From Chondrinema litorale (lineage in GTDB: Bacteria; Bacteroidota; Bacteroidia; Cytophagales; Flammeovirgaceae), in contig NZ_CP111048.1 in assembly GCF_026250525.1 (NCBI RefSeq), positions 124,001-188,000 on the forward strand: a stretch of DNA of 64,000 nucleotides, given 5' to 3'. Shown in pieces: positions 55,925 through 64,000 of this stretch. The notes beneath the pieces were generated by a model, which saw only the letters and a program-made list of their open reading frames with translations, was not told where the DNA came from and searched no databases. Made by a program: the position numbers and the translations under genes. The first letter of the stretch is position 1; each line of letters starts with the position of its first letter.

Positions 55925-58579
55925 ATGAATCATAAGAAAACCATACCGCCCAAATTGGCTCAAAAGTTTCTTCACTGCTTTCTCAAAGAGGAACTGGCAG
56001 AAGAGGTGGAGGGCGATTTGGAAGAACAGTTTTATTCCAGACTAGAAGAAAGTTCTTTATGGAAAACAAAACTGAACTACTGGTATGAAGTGATCAATTA
56101 TTTAAGACCATTTTCTATTAAAAATTTAGAAAGTCCAATTAGACCTCATTTTGCGATGTTCAATAATTATTTTTTAATAGGTTGGAGAAGTTTATTAAAG
56201 CAAAAAGTTTATTCTTTAATTAAAATCGGGGGATTTTCCATTGGTATTGCAGCATGTTTACTCATCTTCCTTTTCATCCGGGAGGATTTGAGTTATGACC
56301 GATATTATCAAAATGGCGACCGTATTTATAGGATTTTTCGGGAATCAAGTTTTAATGGAGAATCGGGAAAAGGGGCACATTTTCCCTCCCCATTTGCAGC
56401 AGCTTTACTGGAAGAAATTCCTGAAATAGAACAGGCAGGACGATACAACTCTTCATACATGTTCGGTGCTGGGAGCAACGAAGTCAGGAGAGCAGATCAA
56501 CAAGAAAGTAGCCATGAAGACAGAATTACCTTTGCGGATCAATCCTTACTAGAAATACTGCAAACACCATTTATTTATGGCAATCCCAAAAGTGCATTGG
56601 CTGATCCCGATGGCATAGTAATTACTAAAAGCAAAGCTGATAAATATTTTCCAGATGAAAATCCAATTGGTAAAATCCTCATTTTCAATAATGATGATTC
56701 CAATCAATTTAAAGTAAGTGGCGTAATTAAAGACTTTCCCTCGACTTCTCATTTTCAATTTGATTTTCTCATTTCGCTTGCTGAGCGTGAGTTTTATACT
56801 GGAGAATTAACCAACTGGAAAAATGATAATTACATCACTTACATAGTAGTAAAACCGGGAACTAATATTGTAGATTTAGAAGATAAATTCTCCTTATTAA
56901 TTGATAAATATTTTCTACCTCCGCGACTAGAGGCTGGCAGCCAAGAGTCTATTAACTGGGTAAAAAGTTTCCATTTTGGTTTGCAGCCAGTAAAAGACAT
57001 TCACTTAAATGTAGACGAAGTTGGCGATAATTTAGCGCATGGAGACATCCGTTTTATTTGGCTTTTTGGAGCAATTGCATCATTCATATTAATAATAGCC
57101 TGTATCAATTTTATTAACCTTTCAACAGCGAGATCTGCTAACAGAGCCAGAGAAGTAGGTTTAAGAAAAGTAGTTGGTTCTAATCGATCTGGTTTGGTTA
57201 AACAGTTTTTAACAGAATCAATTTTATTCAGCTTTCTAGCCGTTCTATTAGGAAGTTTATTGGCGGCTTTGTTCCTGCCATATTTTAATACCTTGCTGGG
57301 TAAATCGCTTACATTTCCAATATTAGAATGGTGGTTTATGCCAATTCTCATAGCCGGAACCTTAATTATCGGAATTATTGCAGGAATTTATCCTTCCTTT
57401 TATCTATCTTCTTTTCAACCGATTAATGTGCTGAAAGGTAATGTAAGTAGGGGAACTCAAAAATCAACATTGAGAAGTTCTTTGGTAGTTTTTCAATTTA
57501 CTGTTTCTATTATTTTAATTATAGGTACTCTCATCATCAACAAACAGATGGATTATATCCTGCATAAAAAACTTGGATTTGAAAAAGACCAGGTCATTGT
57601 TATTCAGGGAACACACACTTTGGAAAACAAACTGGAAGTCTTTAAAAATGAATTGGTGAATTTACCTGAGGTGGAATCGGTTTCCATCAGCAGTTTCCTA
57701 CCGGTTGAAGGATTCAGAACAAATAATGGAGGATGGTTAAAAGAAGGTATGCAAGAAGATGACGCTGTGAGCGGTCAGCATTGGTCGGTTGATCGAGATT
57801 ATATAGAAACCTTGGGTTTAAAAATTAAACAAGGGAGAGATTTTCACAAAGAAGTCACCACTGATTCTCAATCAGTTATCATTAATGAATCACTGGCAAA
57901 GCAATTAAATTTTGAGCATCCTATAGGAGAACAGATTTCAGATTGGTCTGGCAAATGGATAATTATTGGCGTAGTAGAAGACTTCCATTTTGAATCGATG
58001 AAGCAAGCTATTAGACCATTGGGCATGTATTTAAAACCAAGTGTAAAAACTGTTTCTGTAAAAGTTATTACAGCAGAAATGCCTGTTATGATTCAGGAAC
58101 TCGAAAGTCTCTGGAAAGAATTTTCTCCCAACCAGGCTTTTCGGTACACCTTTCTTGATTTGCATTATGAAAAGATGTATCAGGACGTAGAGCGGATAGG
58201 AACGATGTTTAGCGTTTTTGCGCTACTTGCCATAGTAGTTGCTTGTCTGGGCTTATTTGCTTTGTCTTCTTTTCTGGTAGAACAGCGTGCAAAAGAGATA
58301 AGCATCCGCTTGATTTTGGGTGCATCGATCAGCAGTATTTTCCGCTTACTCACACACAATTTTGTAGTGTTAGTGTTTATTTCCATTTTAATTGCAGTGC
58401 CAATTGCATTATTGATGATGCAAAAATGGCTAGAAGATTATGCTTATCGAATCACTATAGGGGTTGATACTTTTTTACTCGCCGGATTTATTGCCGTATT
58501 TATAGCACTGTCAACTATCAGTTACCAATCTATAAAAGCGTCCTTAGTAAATCCGGTTAAGAACCTCAAATCCGAATAA
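55925..58579 (+). CDS. FtsX/MacB-type permease with prefix domain, copy 4
   Basis: The 884-residue protein starts with ATG, 8 nt after copy 3. The prefix is MNHKKTIPPKLAQKFLHCFL and EEVEGDLEEQFYSRLEESSLW, nearly identical to copy 5, but the body differs: helix ACLLIFLFIREDLSYDRYY, a long periplasmic domain, and FtsX domains FILIIACINFINLSTARSANRAREVGLRKV and LLAIVVACLGLFALSSFLVEQRAKEISIRLIL. The second periplasmic domain carries VIINESLAKQLNFEHPIGEQ. It is a separate lineage from copies 2 and 3. Confidence 0.9.
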   Translation: MNHKKTIPPKLAQKFLHCFLKEELAEEVEGDLEEQFYSRLEESSLWKTKLNYWYEVINYLRPFSIKNLESPIRPHFAMFNNYFLIGWRSLLKQKVYSLIKIGGFSIGIAACLLIFLFIREDLSYDRYYQNGDRIYRIFRESSFNGESGKGAHFPSPFAAALLEEIPEIEQAGRYNSSYMFGAGSNEVRRADQQESSHEDRITFADQSLLEILQTPFIYGNPKSALADPDGIVITKSKADKYFPDENPIGKILIFNNDDSNQFKVSGVIKDFPSTSHFQFDFLISLAEREFYTGELTNWKNDNYITYIVVKPGTNIVDLEDKFSLLIDKYFLPPRLEAGSQESINWVKSFHFGLQPVKDIHLNVDEVGDNLAHGDIRFIWLFGAIASFILIIACINFINLSTARSANRAREVGLRKVVGSNRSGLVKQFLTESILFSFLAVLLGSLLAALFLPYFNTLLGKSLTFPILEWWFMPILIAGTLIIGIIAGIYPSFYLSSFQPINVLKGNVSRGTQKSTLRSSLVVFQFTVSIILIIGTLIINKQMDYILHKKLGFEKDQVIVIQGTHTLENKLEVFKNELVNLPEVESVSISSFLPVEGFRTNNGGWLKEGMQEDDAVSGQHWSVDRDYIETLGLKIKQGRDFHKEVTTDSQSVIINESLAKQLNFEHPIGEQISDWSGKWIIIGVVEDFHFESMKQAIRPLGMYLKPSVKTVSVKVITAEMPVMIQELESLWKEFSPNQAFRYTFLDLHYEKMYQDVERIGTMFSVFALLAIVVACLGLFALSSFLVEQRAKEISIRLILGASISSIFRLLTHNFVVLVFISILIAVPIALLMMQKWLEDYAYRITIGVDTFLLAGFIAVFIALSTISYQSIKASLVNPVKNLKSE

Positions 58580-58587
58580 ACTATTGA

Positions 58588-61179
58588 ATGAAATATAAAA
58601 AAACCATACCGCCCAAATTGGCTCAAAAGTTTCTTCGCTGCTTTCTTAAAGATGAACTGGCAGAAGAGGTGGAGGGCGATTTGGAAGAACAGTTTTATTC
58701 CAGACTAGAAGAAAGCGTTTTATGGAAAGCAAAACTGAACTACTGGTATGAAGTGATCAATTATTTAAGACCATTCGCACTTCGGTTTTTCAAAACATCA
58801 AACATTAATTTTTTGGCTATGTTCAGACACAACTTACTTATTTCCTTTAGGAATTTTAAGCGATATAAAAGTTCATTTTTGATCAATCTTACTGGTTTAT
58901 CTACTGGGTTGGCTTGTGTGTTTTTAATTTATTTATGGGTAAATGATGAACTAAAGTTTGATAAATTTCACGAAAAAGATGCACAGATATTTATGGTCTT
59001 AGAACATCGTGTACAGTCTGGCAAAAAGGTATTATTTTGGTCTACTTCGGGGCCAACAGCAGATGCGTTAAAAGAAGAATTTCCAGAAATAATTGCAGCC
59101 ACTACAGATAAAAATGGTGGTAATGCTACGCTTACTATCGGAGAAAAAAACGTGCAAGCAAGTGGTCATTATGTTGGGCAAGACTTTTTCAAAATCTTTT
59201 CATTTCCATTACTCCAAGGGGATGCAGATCAAGTACTTGCTGATAAAAACTCTATAGTTATTTCGGATGAGTTGGCAATGAGAATCTTTGGAACAACAGA
59301 AAATGTAGTTGGCAAAACCATTGAATGGCAACATGAGAGAGAATTTCAAGTTTCTGGTGTATTTGAGAAAATGCCACTAAACTCATCCATACAAAAAGAT
59401 TTTGTACTCTCTTTTGAAATGTACCAAGAAAACAATGAGTGGGTAACCAACTGGATGAATACAAGCCCGAATGCTTATGTTTTACTACAAGAGGGAACAG
59501 ATGTAGAGCAGTTAAATGAGAAACTAGCCAATTTTGTTCAGCAAAAAACTAATAACGAAGTAACTCACAGAACCATGTTTGTTGCTAAGTTTTCAGATTT
59601 GTACCTCTATGGAAATTACGAAAACGGCGTGCAAGCAGGTGGAAGAATAGAATATGTAAAACTGTTTTCCATAGTAGCTGCATTCATTCTACTCATTGCC
59701 TGTATCAACTTTATGAATCTTTCCACCGCCAGAGCATCCAGAAGGATGAAAGAAGTGGGCATTAAGAAAACGGTGGGAGCTAAGAGAGGTTCTTTAATAT
59801 TCCAATATTTATCTGAGTCTTTGTCTATTTCCTTTTTGGCATTGGTTGTTGCTTTTGTATTGGTCAATTTATTACTGCCTCAGTTTAATGAAATTACAGG
59901 AAAAAAATTAGCGATAGACTACAGCCCAGCTATTCTTTTAACAGCTTTTGGTATTACAGCAGTTACAGGCATTTTGGCAGGTAGCTATCCTGCAATTTAC
60001 TTATCGAGTTTTAATCCGGGAGTAGTTTTAAAAGGGAAATTGAATAGGTCTGTAGGTGAGCTTTGGACACGAAAAGGTTTGGTAGTGATTCAGTTTGTAC
60101 TTTCTGTAGTGCTTATAGTTTCTGTTTTGGTGGTCTATAAACAAATAGAATATGTGCAGAATAAAAACTTAGGCTATAACAAAGAAAACATCATCTATTT
60201 TAGAGATTTAAGTAAAGATGAAAGTAATCTAGAATCTTTTATTTCTGAGCTCAAAGATATACCCGGTGTAAAAAACGCTACAAGTATTGGGCATTCGTTG
60301 AGTGGCCACGATAGCGGAACTTATGGCATTGAATGGGAAGGTAGAGACCCGAATGATAAAACCGAGTTTGAGAATGTAGCTGTGAATTACGATGCCATTG
60401 AGTTAATAGGTGTGGAGATGAAAGAAGGTAGGACATTTTCAAGAGAATTTAGCACAGATACAGCCAAGATTATTTTTAATGAAAAGGCGATAGAATATAT
60501 GGGCTTTACTGATAACCCAATTGGCAAAGTGATCAAACTTTGGGGATTAGACAGAGAGATTATTGGAGTGGCAAAAGATTTCCATTTCGAATCGCTAAGA
60601 GAAGAAATTAAACCTTTGTTTTTCAGATTAAGGCCTTTATCTACTTGGAATATTATGGTAAAAGTGCAAGGTGGTAGCGAGCAGGAAGTGATTAGTAATT
60701 TGGCAAATATATCAGAAAAGTTTTATCCCGGTTTCCCATTCGATTATAAATTCTTAGATGACCAGTATCAATCGATGTATGAAGCAGAAAAGAGAGTCGC
60801 AAAACTTTCGCGCTACTTTGCCGGACTGGCAGTAATTATTTCTTGTCTGGGATTATTCGGTTTGTCTGCTTTTACCGCAGAGCGAAGAATTAAAGAAATT
60901 GGTATTCGAAAAGTGTTAGGCGCCAATGTATTTAGCATTGTTTACTTGCTCTCTATCGATTTTACTAAAATGGTTTTAACAGCTATTATTATAGCATTGC
61001 CCATTAGCTATTTTGTTGCAGCGGAATGGTTACAAAATTTCGAGTTTAGTGTAGGTTTAGAATGGTGGTATTTTGCCGGTGCCGGAATTGTCGCATTGTT
61101 AATTGCTTGGTTTACGGTAGGTATTCAAACACTAAAAGCAGCAGGAATGAATCCGGTAAAAAGTCTGAAAAGTGAATAA
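58588..61179 (+). CDS. FtsX/MacB-type permease with prefix domain, copy 5 (mosaic)
   Basis: The 863-residue protein starts with ATG, 8 nt after copy 4. The first 65 residues (MKYKKTIPPKLAQKFLRCFL, EEVEGDLEEQFYSRLEES) match copy 4 almost exactly, with 62 identical bases at 58654-58715, but the rest (LLISFRNFKRYKSSFLINLTGLSTGLACVF, YGNYENGVQAGGRIEYVKLFSIVAAFIL, LSRYFAGLAVIISCLGLFGLSAF) follows copy 1. It is a mosaic made by recombination or gene conversion at the prefix boundary. It ends the first array and is followed by two hairpins. Confidence 0.9.
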   Translation: MKYKKTIPPKLAQKFLRCFLKDELAEEVEGDLEEQFYSRLEESVLWKAKLNYWYEVINYLRPFALRFFKTSNINFLAMFRHNLLISFRNFKRYKSSFLINLTGLSTGLACVFLIYLWVNDELKFDKFHEKDAQIFMVLEHRVQSGKKVLFWSTSGPTADALKEEFPEIIAATTDKNGGNATLTIGEKNVQASGHYVGQDFFKIFSFPLLQGDADQVLADKNSIVISDELAMRIFGTTENVVGKTIEWQHEREFQVSGVFEKMPLNSSIQKDFVLSFEMYQENNEWVTNWMNTSPNAYVLLQEGTDVEQLNEKLANFVQQKTNNEVTHRTMFVAKFSDLYLYGNYENGVQAGGRIEYVKLFSIVAAFILLIACINFMNLSTARASRRMKEVGIKKTVGAKRGSLIFQYLSESLSISFLALVVAFVLVNLLLPQFNEITGKKLAIDYSPAILLTAFGITAVTGILAGSYPAIYLSSFNPGVVLKGKLNRSVGELWTRKGLVVIQFVLSVVLIVSVLVVYKQIEYVQNKNLGYNKENIIYFRDLSKDESNLESFISELKDIPGVKNATSIGHSLSGHDSGTYGIEWEGRDPNDKTEFENVAVNYDAIELIGVEMKEGRTFSREFSTDTAKIIFNEKAIEYMGFTDNPIGKVIKLWGLDREIIGVAKDFHFESLREEIKPLFFRLRPLSTWNIMVKVQGGSEQEVISNLANISEKFYPGFPFDYKFLDDQYQSMYEAEKRVAKLSRYFAGLAVIISCLGLFGLSAFTAERRIKEIGIRKVLGANVFSIVYLLSIDFTKMVLTAIIIALPISYFVAAEWLQNFEFSVGLEWWYFAGAGIVALLIAWFTVGIQTLKAAGMNPVKSLKSE

Positions 61180-61189
61180 TTGATTGTTC

Positions 61190-61213
61190 TTACTGTCCTC
61201 CAGCGGACAGTAA
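61190..61213 (+). repeat. Hairpin after permease copy 5
   Basis: TTACTGTCC (61190-61198) pairs exactly with GGACAGTAA (61205-61213) around a 6-nt loop. No T run follows; it may protect the mRNA end or add to the terminator 40 nt downstream. Confidence 0.5.
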
Positions 61214-61251
61214 CTGTTCACCAGCAAACATTTTAGAACTTTTGTATATTT

Positions 61252-61290
61252 AAAAGTGCCTTTCTGTACTCCTGAGAGGCACTTTTTCTT
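61252..61290 (+). terminator. Rho-independent terminator ending the first permease array
   Basis: A 10-bp stem AAAAGTGCCT/AGGCACTTTT (61252-61261, 61277-61286) with a 15-nt loop runs into T residues. Confidence 0.85.
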
Positions 61291-61304
61291 TTGGCACGTA
61301 TTTG

Positions 61305-61332
61305 TTATACTAAAATAGAAGATATAGTATAA
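61305..61332. promoter_or_regulatory. Inverted repeat upstream of the second padR, probable operator
   Basis: TTATACTA (61305-61312) and TAGTATAA (61325-61332) form a perfect 8-bp inverted repeat with a 12-nt spacer. TTTG at 61301-61304 just upstream is a candidate -33 element. The site ends about 30 nt before the padR start. Confidence 0.5.
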
Positions 61333-61361
61333 TCCAGTTTATAAATATAGATATTTTTCTG

Positions 61362-61703
61362 ATGAGAAGAAGTGATTTGGGAGAATTTGAAGAAGTTGTT
61401 TTGTTAACAGTAGCTGTTTTAAGTCCAGAGGCTTACAGTGTAGCTGTTGCTGAAGAACTCGAAGAACAACTCGGTAGAATGATTACTACCGGTGCAGTAC
61501 ATGCAGCCCTTCAAAGACTTGAAAAAAAAGGTTATCTCACTTCAAAAATGGGAGAAGCTACTGCCGAAAGAGGCGGTAGAAGAAAAAGACTTTTTTCTGT
61601 AACTGTAGCTGGAAGTCGTATGATACACGAAGTACGTGCAATAAGAAATCGATTATGGGGAAGAATTGGTCCAGATTCATTGCCAGAATTTAATATGGGA
61701 TAA
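61362..61703 (+). CDS. PadR-family transcriptional repressor, second
   Basis: The 113-residue protein has the short PadR winged helix: LGEFEEVVLLTVAVLSPEAYSVAVAEELEE, MITTGAVHAALQRLEKKGYL and RGGRRKRLFSVTVAGSRMI, close to the first PadR but different in its effector region. It heads the second permease unit, with the permease start only 2 nt after its stop. It probably represses this unit through the inverted repeat at 61305-61332. Confidence 0.92.
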   Translation: MRRSDLGEFEEVVLLTVAVLSPEAYSVAVAEELEEQLGRMITTGAVHAALQRLEKKGYLTSKMGEATAERGGRRKRLFSVTVAGSRMIHEVRAIRNRLWGRIGPDSLPEFNMG

Positions 61704-61705
61704 TT

Positions 61706-64000
61706 ATGGAAACATTTAACCCGAAACCACCAAAATGGATAGATAAATTACTGGAACGTATTTGTCCTTCCTATTTGATAGAAGAAATATTAGGAGACTT
61801 ACACGAACGCTATGCATTAAGAGCAGAAAGAGTAGGTGAAGCCAAAGCCAAAAGACAGTATATGCGAGAAGTAATGGCATATATGCGAACTATCATTTTA
61901 AGTAAATCATCATCAGAATATAATAAATTCATTTCTATGGGCATGTTAAGTAATTACCTGAAAGTAGCATGGAGAAACCTCACCAAAAACTTGGGTTACT
62001 CTTTTATCAATATTGGAGGTTTGGCTTTGGGAATGGCTGTAGCGATTATAATTGGCCTATGGATTCACGATGAACTTTCATTCAATAAAAATCACGAAAA
62101 TTACGATCGTATTGCCAGAGTAATGAGAAATGGAACACTCAATGGCGAGACCTTTACTACTAATTACGAACCTTATGCTTTGGGTGAAGAATTGCGCGAC
62201 AAGTATGGAAGTAATTTTGACCATGTAGTAATGGTGATGTCTATTACAGAACATATCTTGGCAGATGATGAGAACAAGCTTTATTTAGAAGGAGGCTTTA
62301 TAGAGAAAGAGGGACCAGAGATGTTTACTTTCAATATGATTGAAGGAACCAGAAAGGGACTAGATGATCCAAACTCAATTATACTTTCGGCTTCTGGTGC
62401 CAGAGCACTTTTTGGTGATGAAAACCCGATTGATAAAACCCTAAAACTAGATAATAACTTAGATGTAAAAGTAACTGGTGTGTATGAAGATTTACCACAC
62501 AACAGTCATTTTCAAGGTATTTCATTCTTTGCTCCTTTTGAATTGTACTATGCAGAAAACGAGTGGATAAGTCAACAAGGATTCGGAAATAACTTTCTTG
62601 ATGTATATGTACAAATTAGTGAGCAAACAGATTTTGAAACTGTTACTGCGAGCATAAAAGATGTTATTATACAAAACTTAAATGGTAGTGGTAATAAAGG
62701 CTATTTGCAAGTAAACCCACAATTGTTTCTGCATCCAATGGCAAAGTGGCATTTATATTCTGAGTTTAATAATGGGAAGAGTGCTGGTGGATTGATTCAG
62801 TTTGTATGGCTTTTTGGTATTGTAGGTCTGTTTGTGCTCTTGTTGGCATGCATCAATTTTATGAATTTAAATACTGCACGATCTGAAAACAGGGCTAAAG
62901 AAGTGGGTATCCGCAAAGCGATTGGTTCTGTACGTAAGCAATTGATAGGACAGTTTCTAAGTGAGTCTTTTCTGGTTGTTGTTCTGTCATTTTACATTTC
63001 CTTAATATTGGTTTCACTTTCATTAAATTGGTTTAATGATATAGCCGATAAACAGATATCAATGCCTTGGAGCAACATTTACTTCTGGCTTGCAAGTTTG
63101 AGTTTCATTATATTTACAGGATTTGTTTCAGGCAGCTATCCAGCTCTCTATCTATCCTCTTTTCATCCGGTGCGAGTTTTAAAAGGTACTTTTAGAGCTG
63201 GTCGTTTTGCTTCTTTGCCAAGAAAAGTGTTAGTGGTATTTCAGTTTACTGTGTCTGTAACTTTGGTTATTGGAACAATCATCGTATTTAAACAGATTCA
63301 ATTTGCCAAAGACCGACCAGTAGGATACACTAGAGAAAATCTACTTTCCATTCCCATGATGACCTCTGAGTTTCATCAAAAATATGAAGTATTAGAAACA
63401 TCATTATTAAATACTGGTATGGTGGCAGAATCTGCACAGTCGCTCGGATCTCTTACCGGAATAGGTTCTAGCAATGGTGGATTTAATTGGAGAGATAAAA
63501 ATCCGGATTTTCAAATAGAATTTGCAACCATAACTGTAAGTGCTGACTATGGTGAAACGGTAGGCTGGGAGTTTTTACAAGGCAGAGATTTTTCAAGCGA
63601 GTTGGCAAGCGATTCATCGGGTTTTATCATCAATGAAACTGCTGCTAAAATGCTTGGTTTCGATAATCCAGTGGGAGAAGAAATGCATTGGTCGCCGGGT
63701 TGGAAAGATGCACAAAATTATACTGTAACTGGTGTAATTAAGGATATGGTTATGCAATCACCTTATGCGCCACCTATGCCCACAGTTTTTTATCTCGATG
63801 GTTTTACAAATACAATTCTTGTAAAAATTAAACCTGAAGTAAGTGTGAGTGAAGCCCTTCCTCAAATAGAAAGAGTACTTAAAGAAACAATTCCGTCAGC
63901 ACCATTTAATTTCAAATTTGCAGATCAAGAGTATGCATTAAAATTTGCAGCAGAAGAACGAATTGGTAAACTGGCTTCTGTTTTTGCGGTACTTACCATT
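61706..64000 (+). CDS. FtsX/MacB-type permease with prefix domain, copy 6 (runs off the window)
   Basis: An open frame of 765 codons starts with ATG at 61706 and continues past the window edge without a stop. The prefix region METFNPKPPKWIDKLLERIC, YLIEEILGDLHERYALRAER is a diverged form. Next come a helix (NIGGLALGMAVAIIIGLWIH), a periplasmic domain, an FtsX domain (VGLFVLLLACINFMNLNTARSENRAKEVGIRK), and a second periplasmic domain with the start of the last FtsX helices (RIGKLASVFAVLTI) at the edge. About 100 residues are missing. It is coupled to the second PadR gene. Confidence 0.9.
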   Translation, partial: METFNPKPPKWIDKLLERICPSYLIEEILGDLHERYALRAERVGEAKAKRQYMREVMAYMRTIILSKSSSEYNKFISMGMLSNYLKVAWRNLTKNLGYSFINIGGLALGMAVAIIIGLWIHDELSFNKNHENYDRIARVMRNGTLNGETFTTNYEPYALGEELRDKYGSNFDHVVMVMSITEHILADDENKLYLEGGFIEKEGPEMFTFNMIEGTRKGLDDPNSIILSASGARALFGDENPIDKTLKLDNNLDVKVTGVYEDLPHNSHFQGISFFAPFELYYAENEWISQQGFGNNFLDVYVQISEQTDFETVTASIKDVIIQNLNGSGNKGYLQVNPQLFLHPMAKWHLYSEFNNGKSAGGLIQFVWLFGIVGLFVLLLACINFMNLNTARSENRAKEVGIRKAIGSVRKQLIGQFLSESFLVVVLSFYISLILVSLSLNWFNDIADKQISMPWSNIYFWLASLSFIIFTGFVSGSYPALYLSSFHPVRVLKGTFRAGRFASLPRKVLVVFQFTVSVTLVIGTIIVFKQIQFAKDRPVGYTRENLLSIPMMTSEFHQKYEVLETSLLNTGMVAESAQSLGSLTGIGSSNGGFNWRDKNPDFQIEFATITVSADYGETVGWEFLQGRDFSSELASDSSGFIINETAAKMLGFDNPVGEEMHWSPGWKDAQNYTVTGVIKDMVMQSPYAPPMPTVFYLDGFTNTILVKIKPEVSVSEALPQIERVLKETIPSAPFNFKFADQEYALKFAAEERIGKLASVFAVLTI

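Noticed and set aside
48035..61179. Frameshifts or pseudogenes in the permease array
   Set aside because: All five complete copies are open over 860-885 residues with both FtsX domains, so no decay is seen.
1..64000. Insertion sequences, tRNA or rRNA genes
   Set aside because: No transposase-like frame, terminal inverted repeat pair with target duplication, cloverleaf or rRNA segment was recognised by eye.

Overview
The window is AT-rich DNA from a member of the Bacteroidota, most likely a marine-type member of the Cytophagales (Flammeovirga-like or a relative). The evidence is SusC/SusD pairs, lipoprotein signals with acidic residues after the lipid-carrying Cys, TAnnTTTG promoter elements, an ECF sigma/FecR pair, and PadR-controlled FtsX-type permeases with an N-terminal permease-prefix region. 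The species assignment is inference. No rRNA, tRNA, insertion sequence or CRISPR array was found.

The left edge (1-3.8 kb) is a replication and partition module: the start of a probable replication initiator running off the edge (minus strand), an iteron array of about 15-bp units in 21-bp register (438-755), and a minus-strand operon of ParA, ParB and an AntA/AntB-domain protein. This suggests the segment belongs to a plasmid, megaplasmid or chromid rather than the main chromosome.

After a PAS histidine kinase and response regulator (3.8-5.4 kb) comes a polysaccharide utilisation region (5.7-31.6 kb). An ECF sigma factor and FecR anti-sigma factor precede an STN-carrying SusC, a SusD and a DUF3823 lipoprotein. 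Then come GH2, GH43, a second beta-propeller hydrolase, a GH5-like enzyme, a GH127 beta-L-arabinofuranosidase and a further GH43. A second SusC/SusD pair is followed by pectate lyase PL1, unsaturated uronyl hydrolase GH105 and polygalacturonase GH28. Together these point to arabinose-decorated pectin: uptake by two SusCD complexes, removal of arabinosyl side chains by the first set, and cutting of the galacturonan backbone by the second.

From 31.8 to 40.1 kb lies a two-carbon metabolism block: malate synthase and isocitrate lyase (glyoxylate shunt), a porin-like protein, a DUF4212 small subunit with its sodium:solute symporter (acetate-type), and a LysR regulator. A 20-bp perfect palindrome lies just upstream of the malate synthase promoter. 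The next stretch (40.2-47.6 kb) is mixed: a secreted six-hairpin glycosidase-like protein, a PP2C-like phosphatase, a small beta-barrel protein, a 7TMR-DISM histidine kinase, a methyltransferase and a GNAT acetyltransferase.

The right end (47.6-64 kb) is a tandem array of six large FtsX/MacB-type permeases in two PadR-led transcription units, with no ATPase gene in the window. Several have GTG or TTG starts and overlap or nearly touch their neighbours. Their N-terminal prefix regions are duplicated and shuffled between bodies, and each PadR gene is preceded by an inverted repeat; the one before the first PadR is a perfect 18-bp repeat overlapping the promoter.
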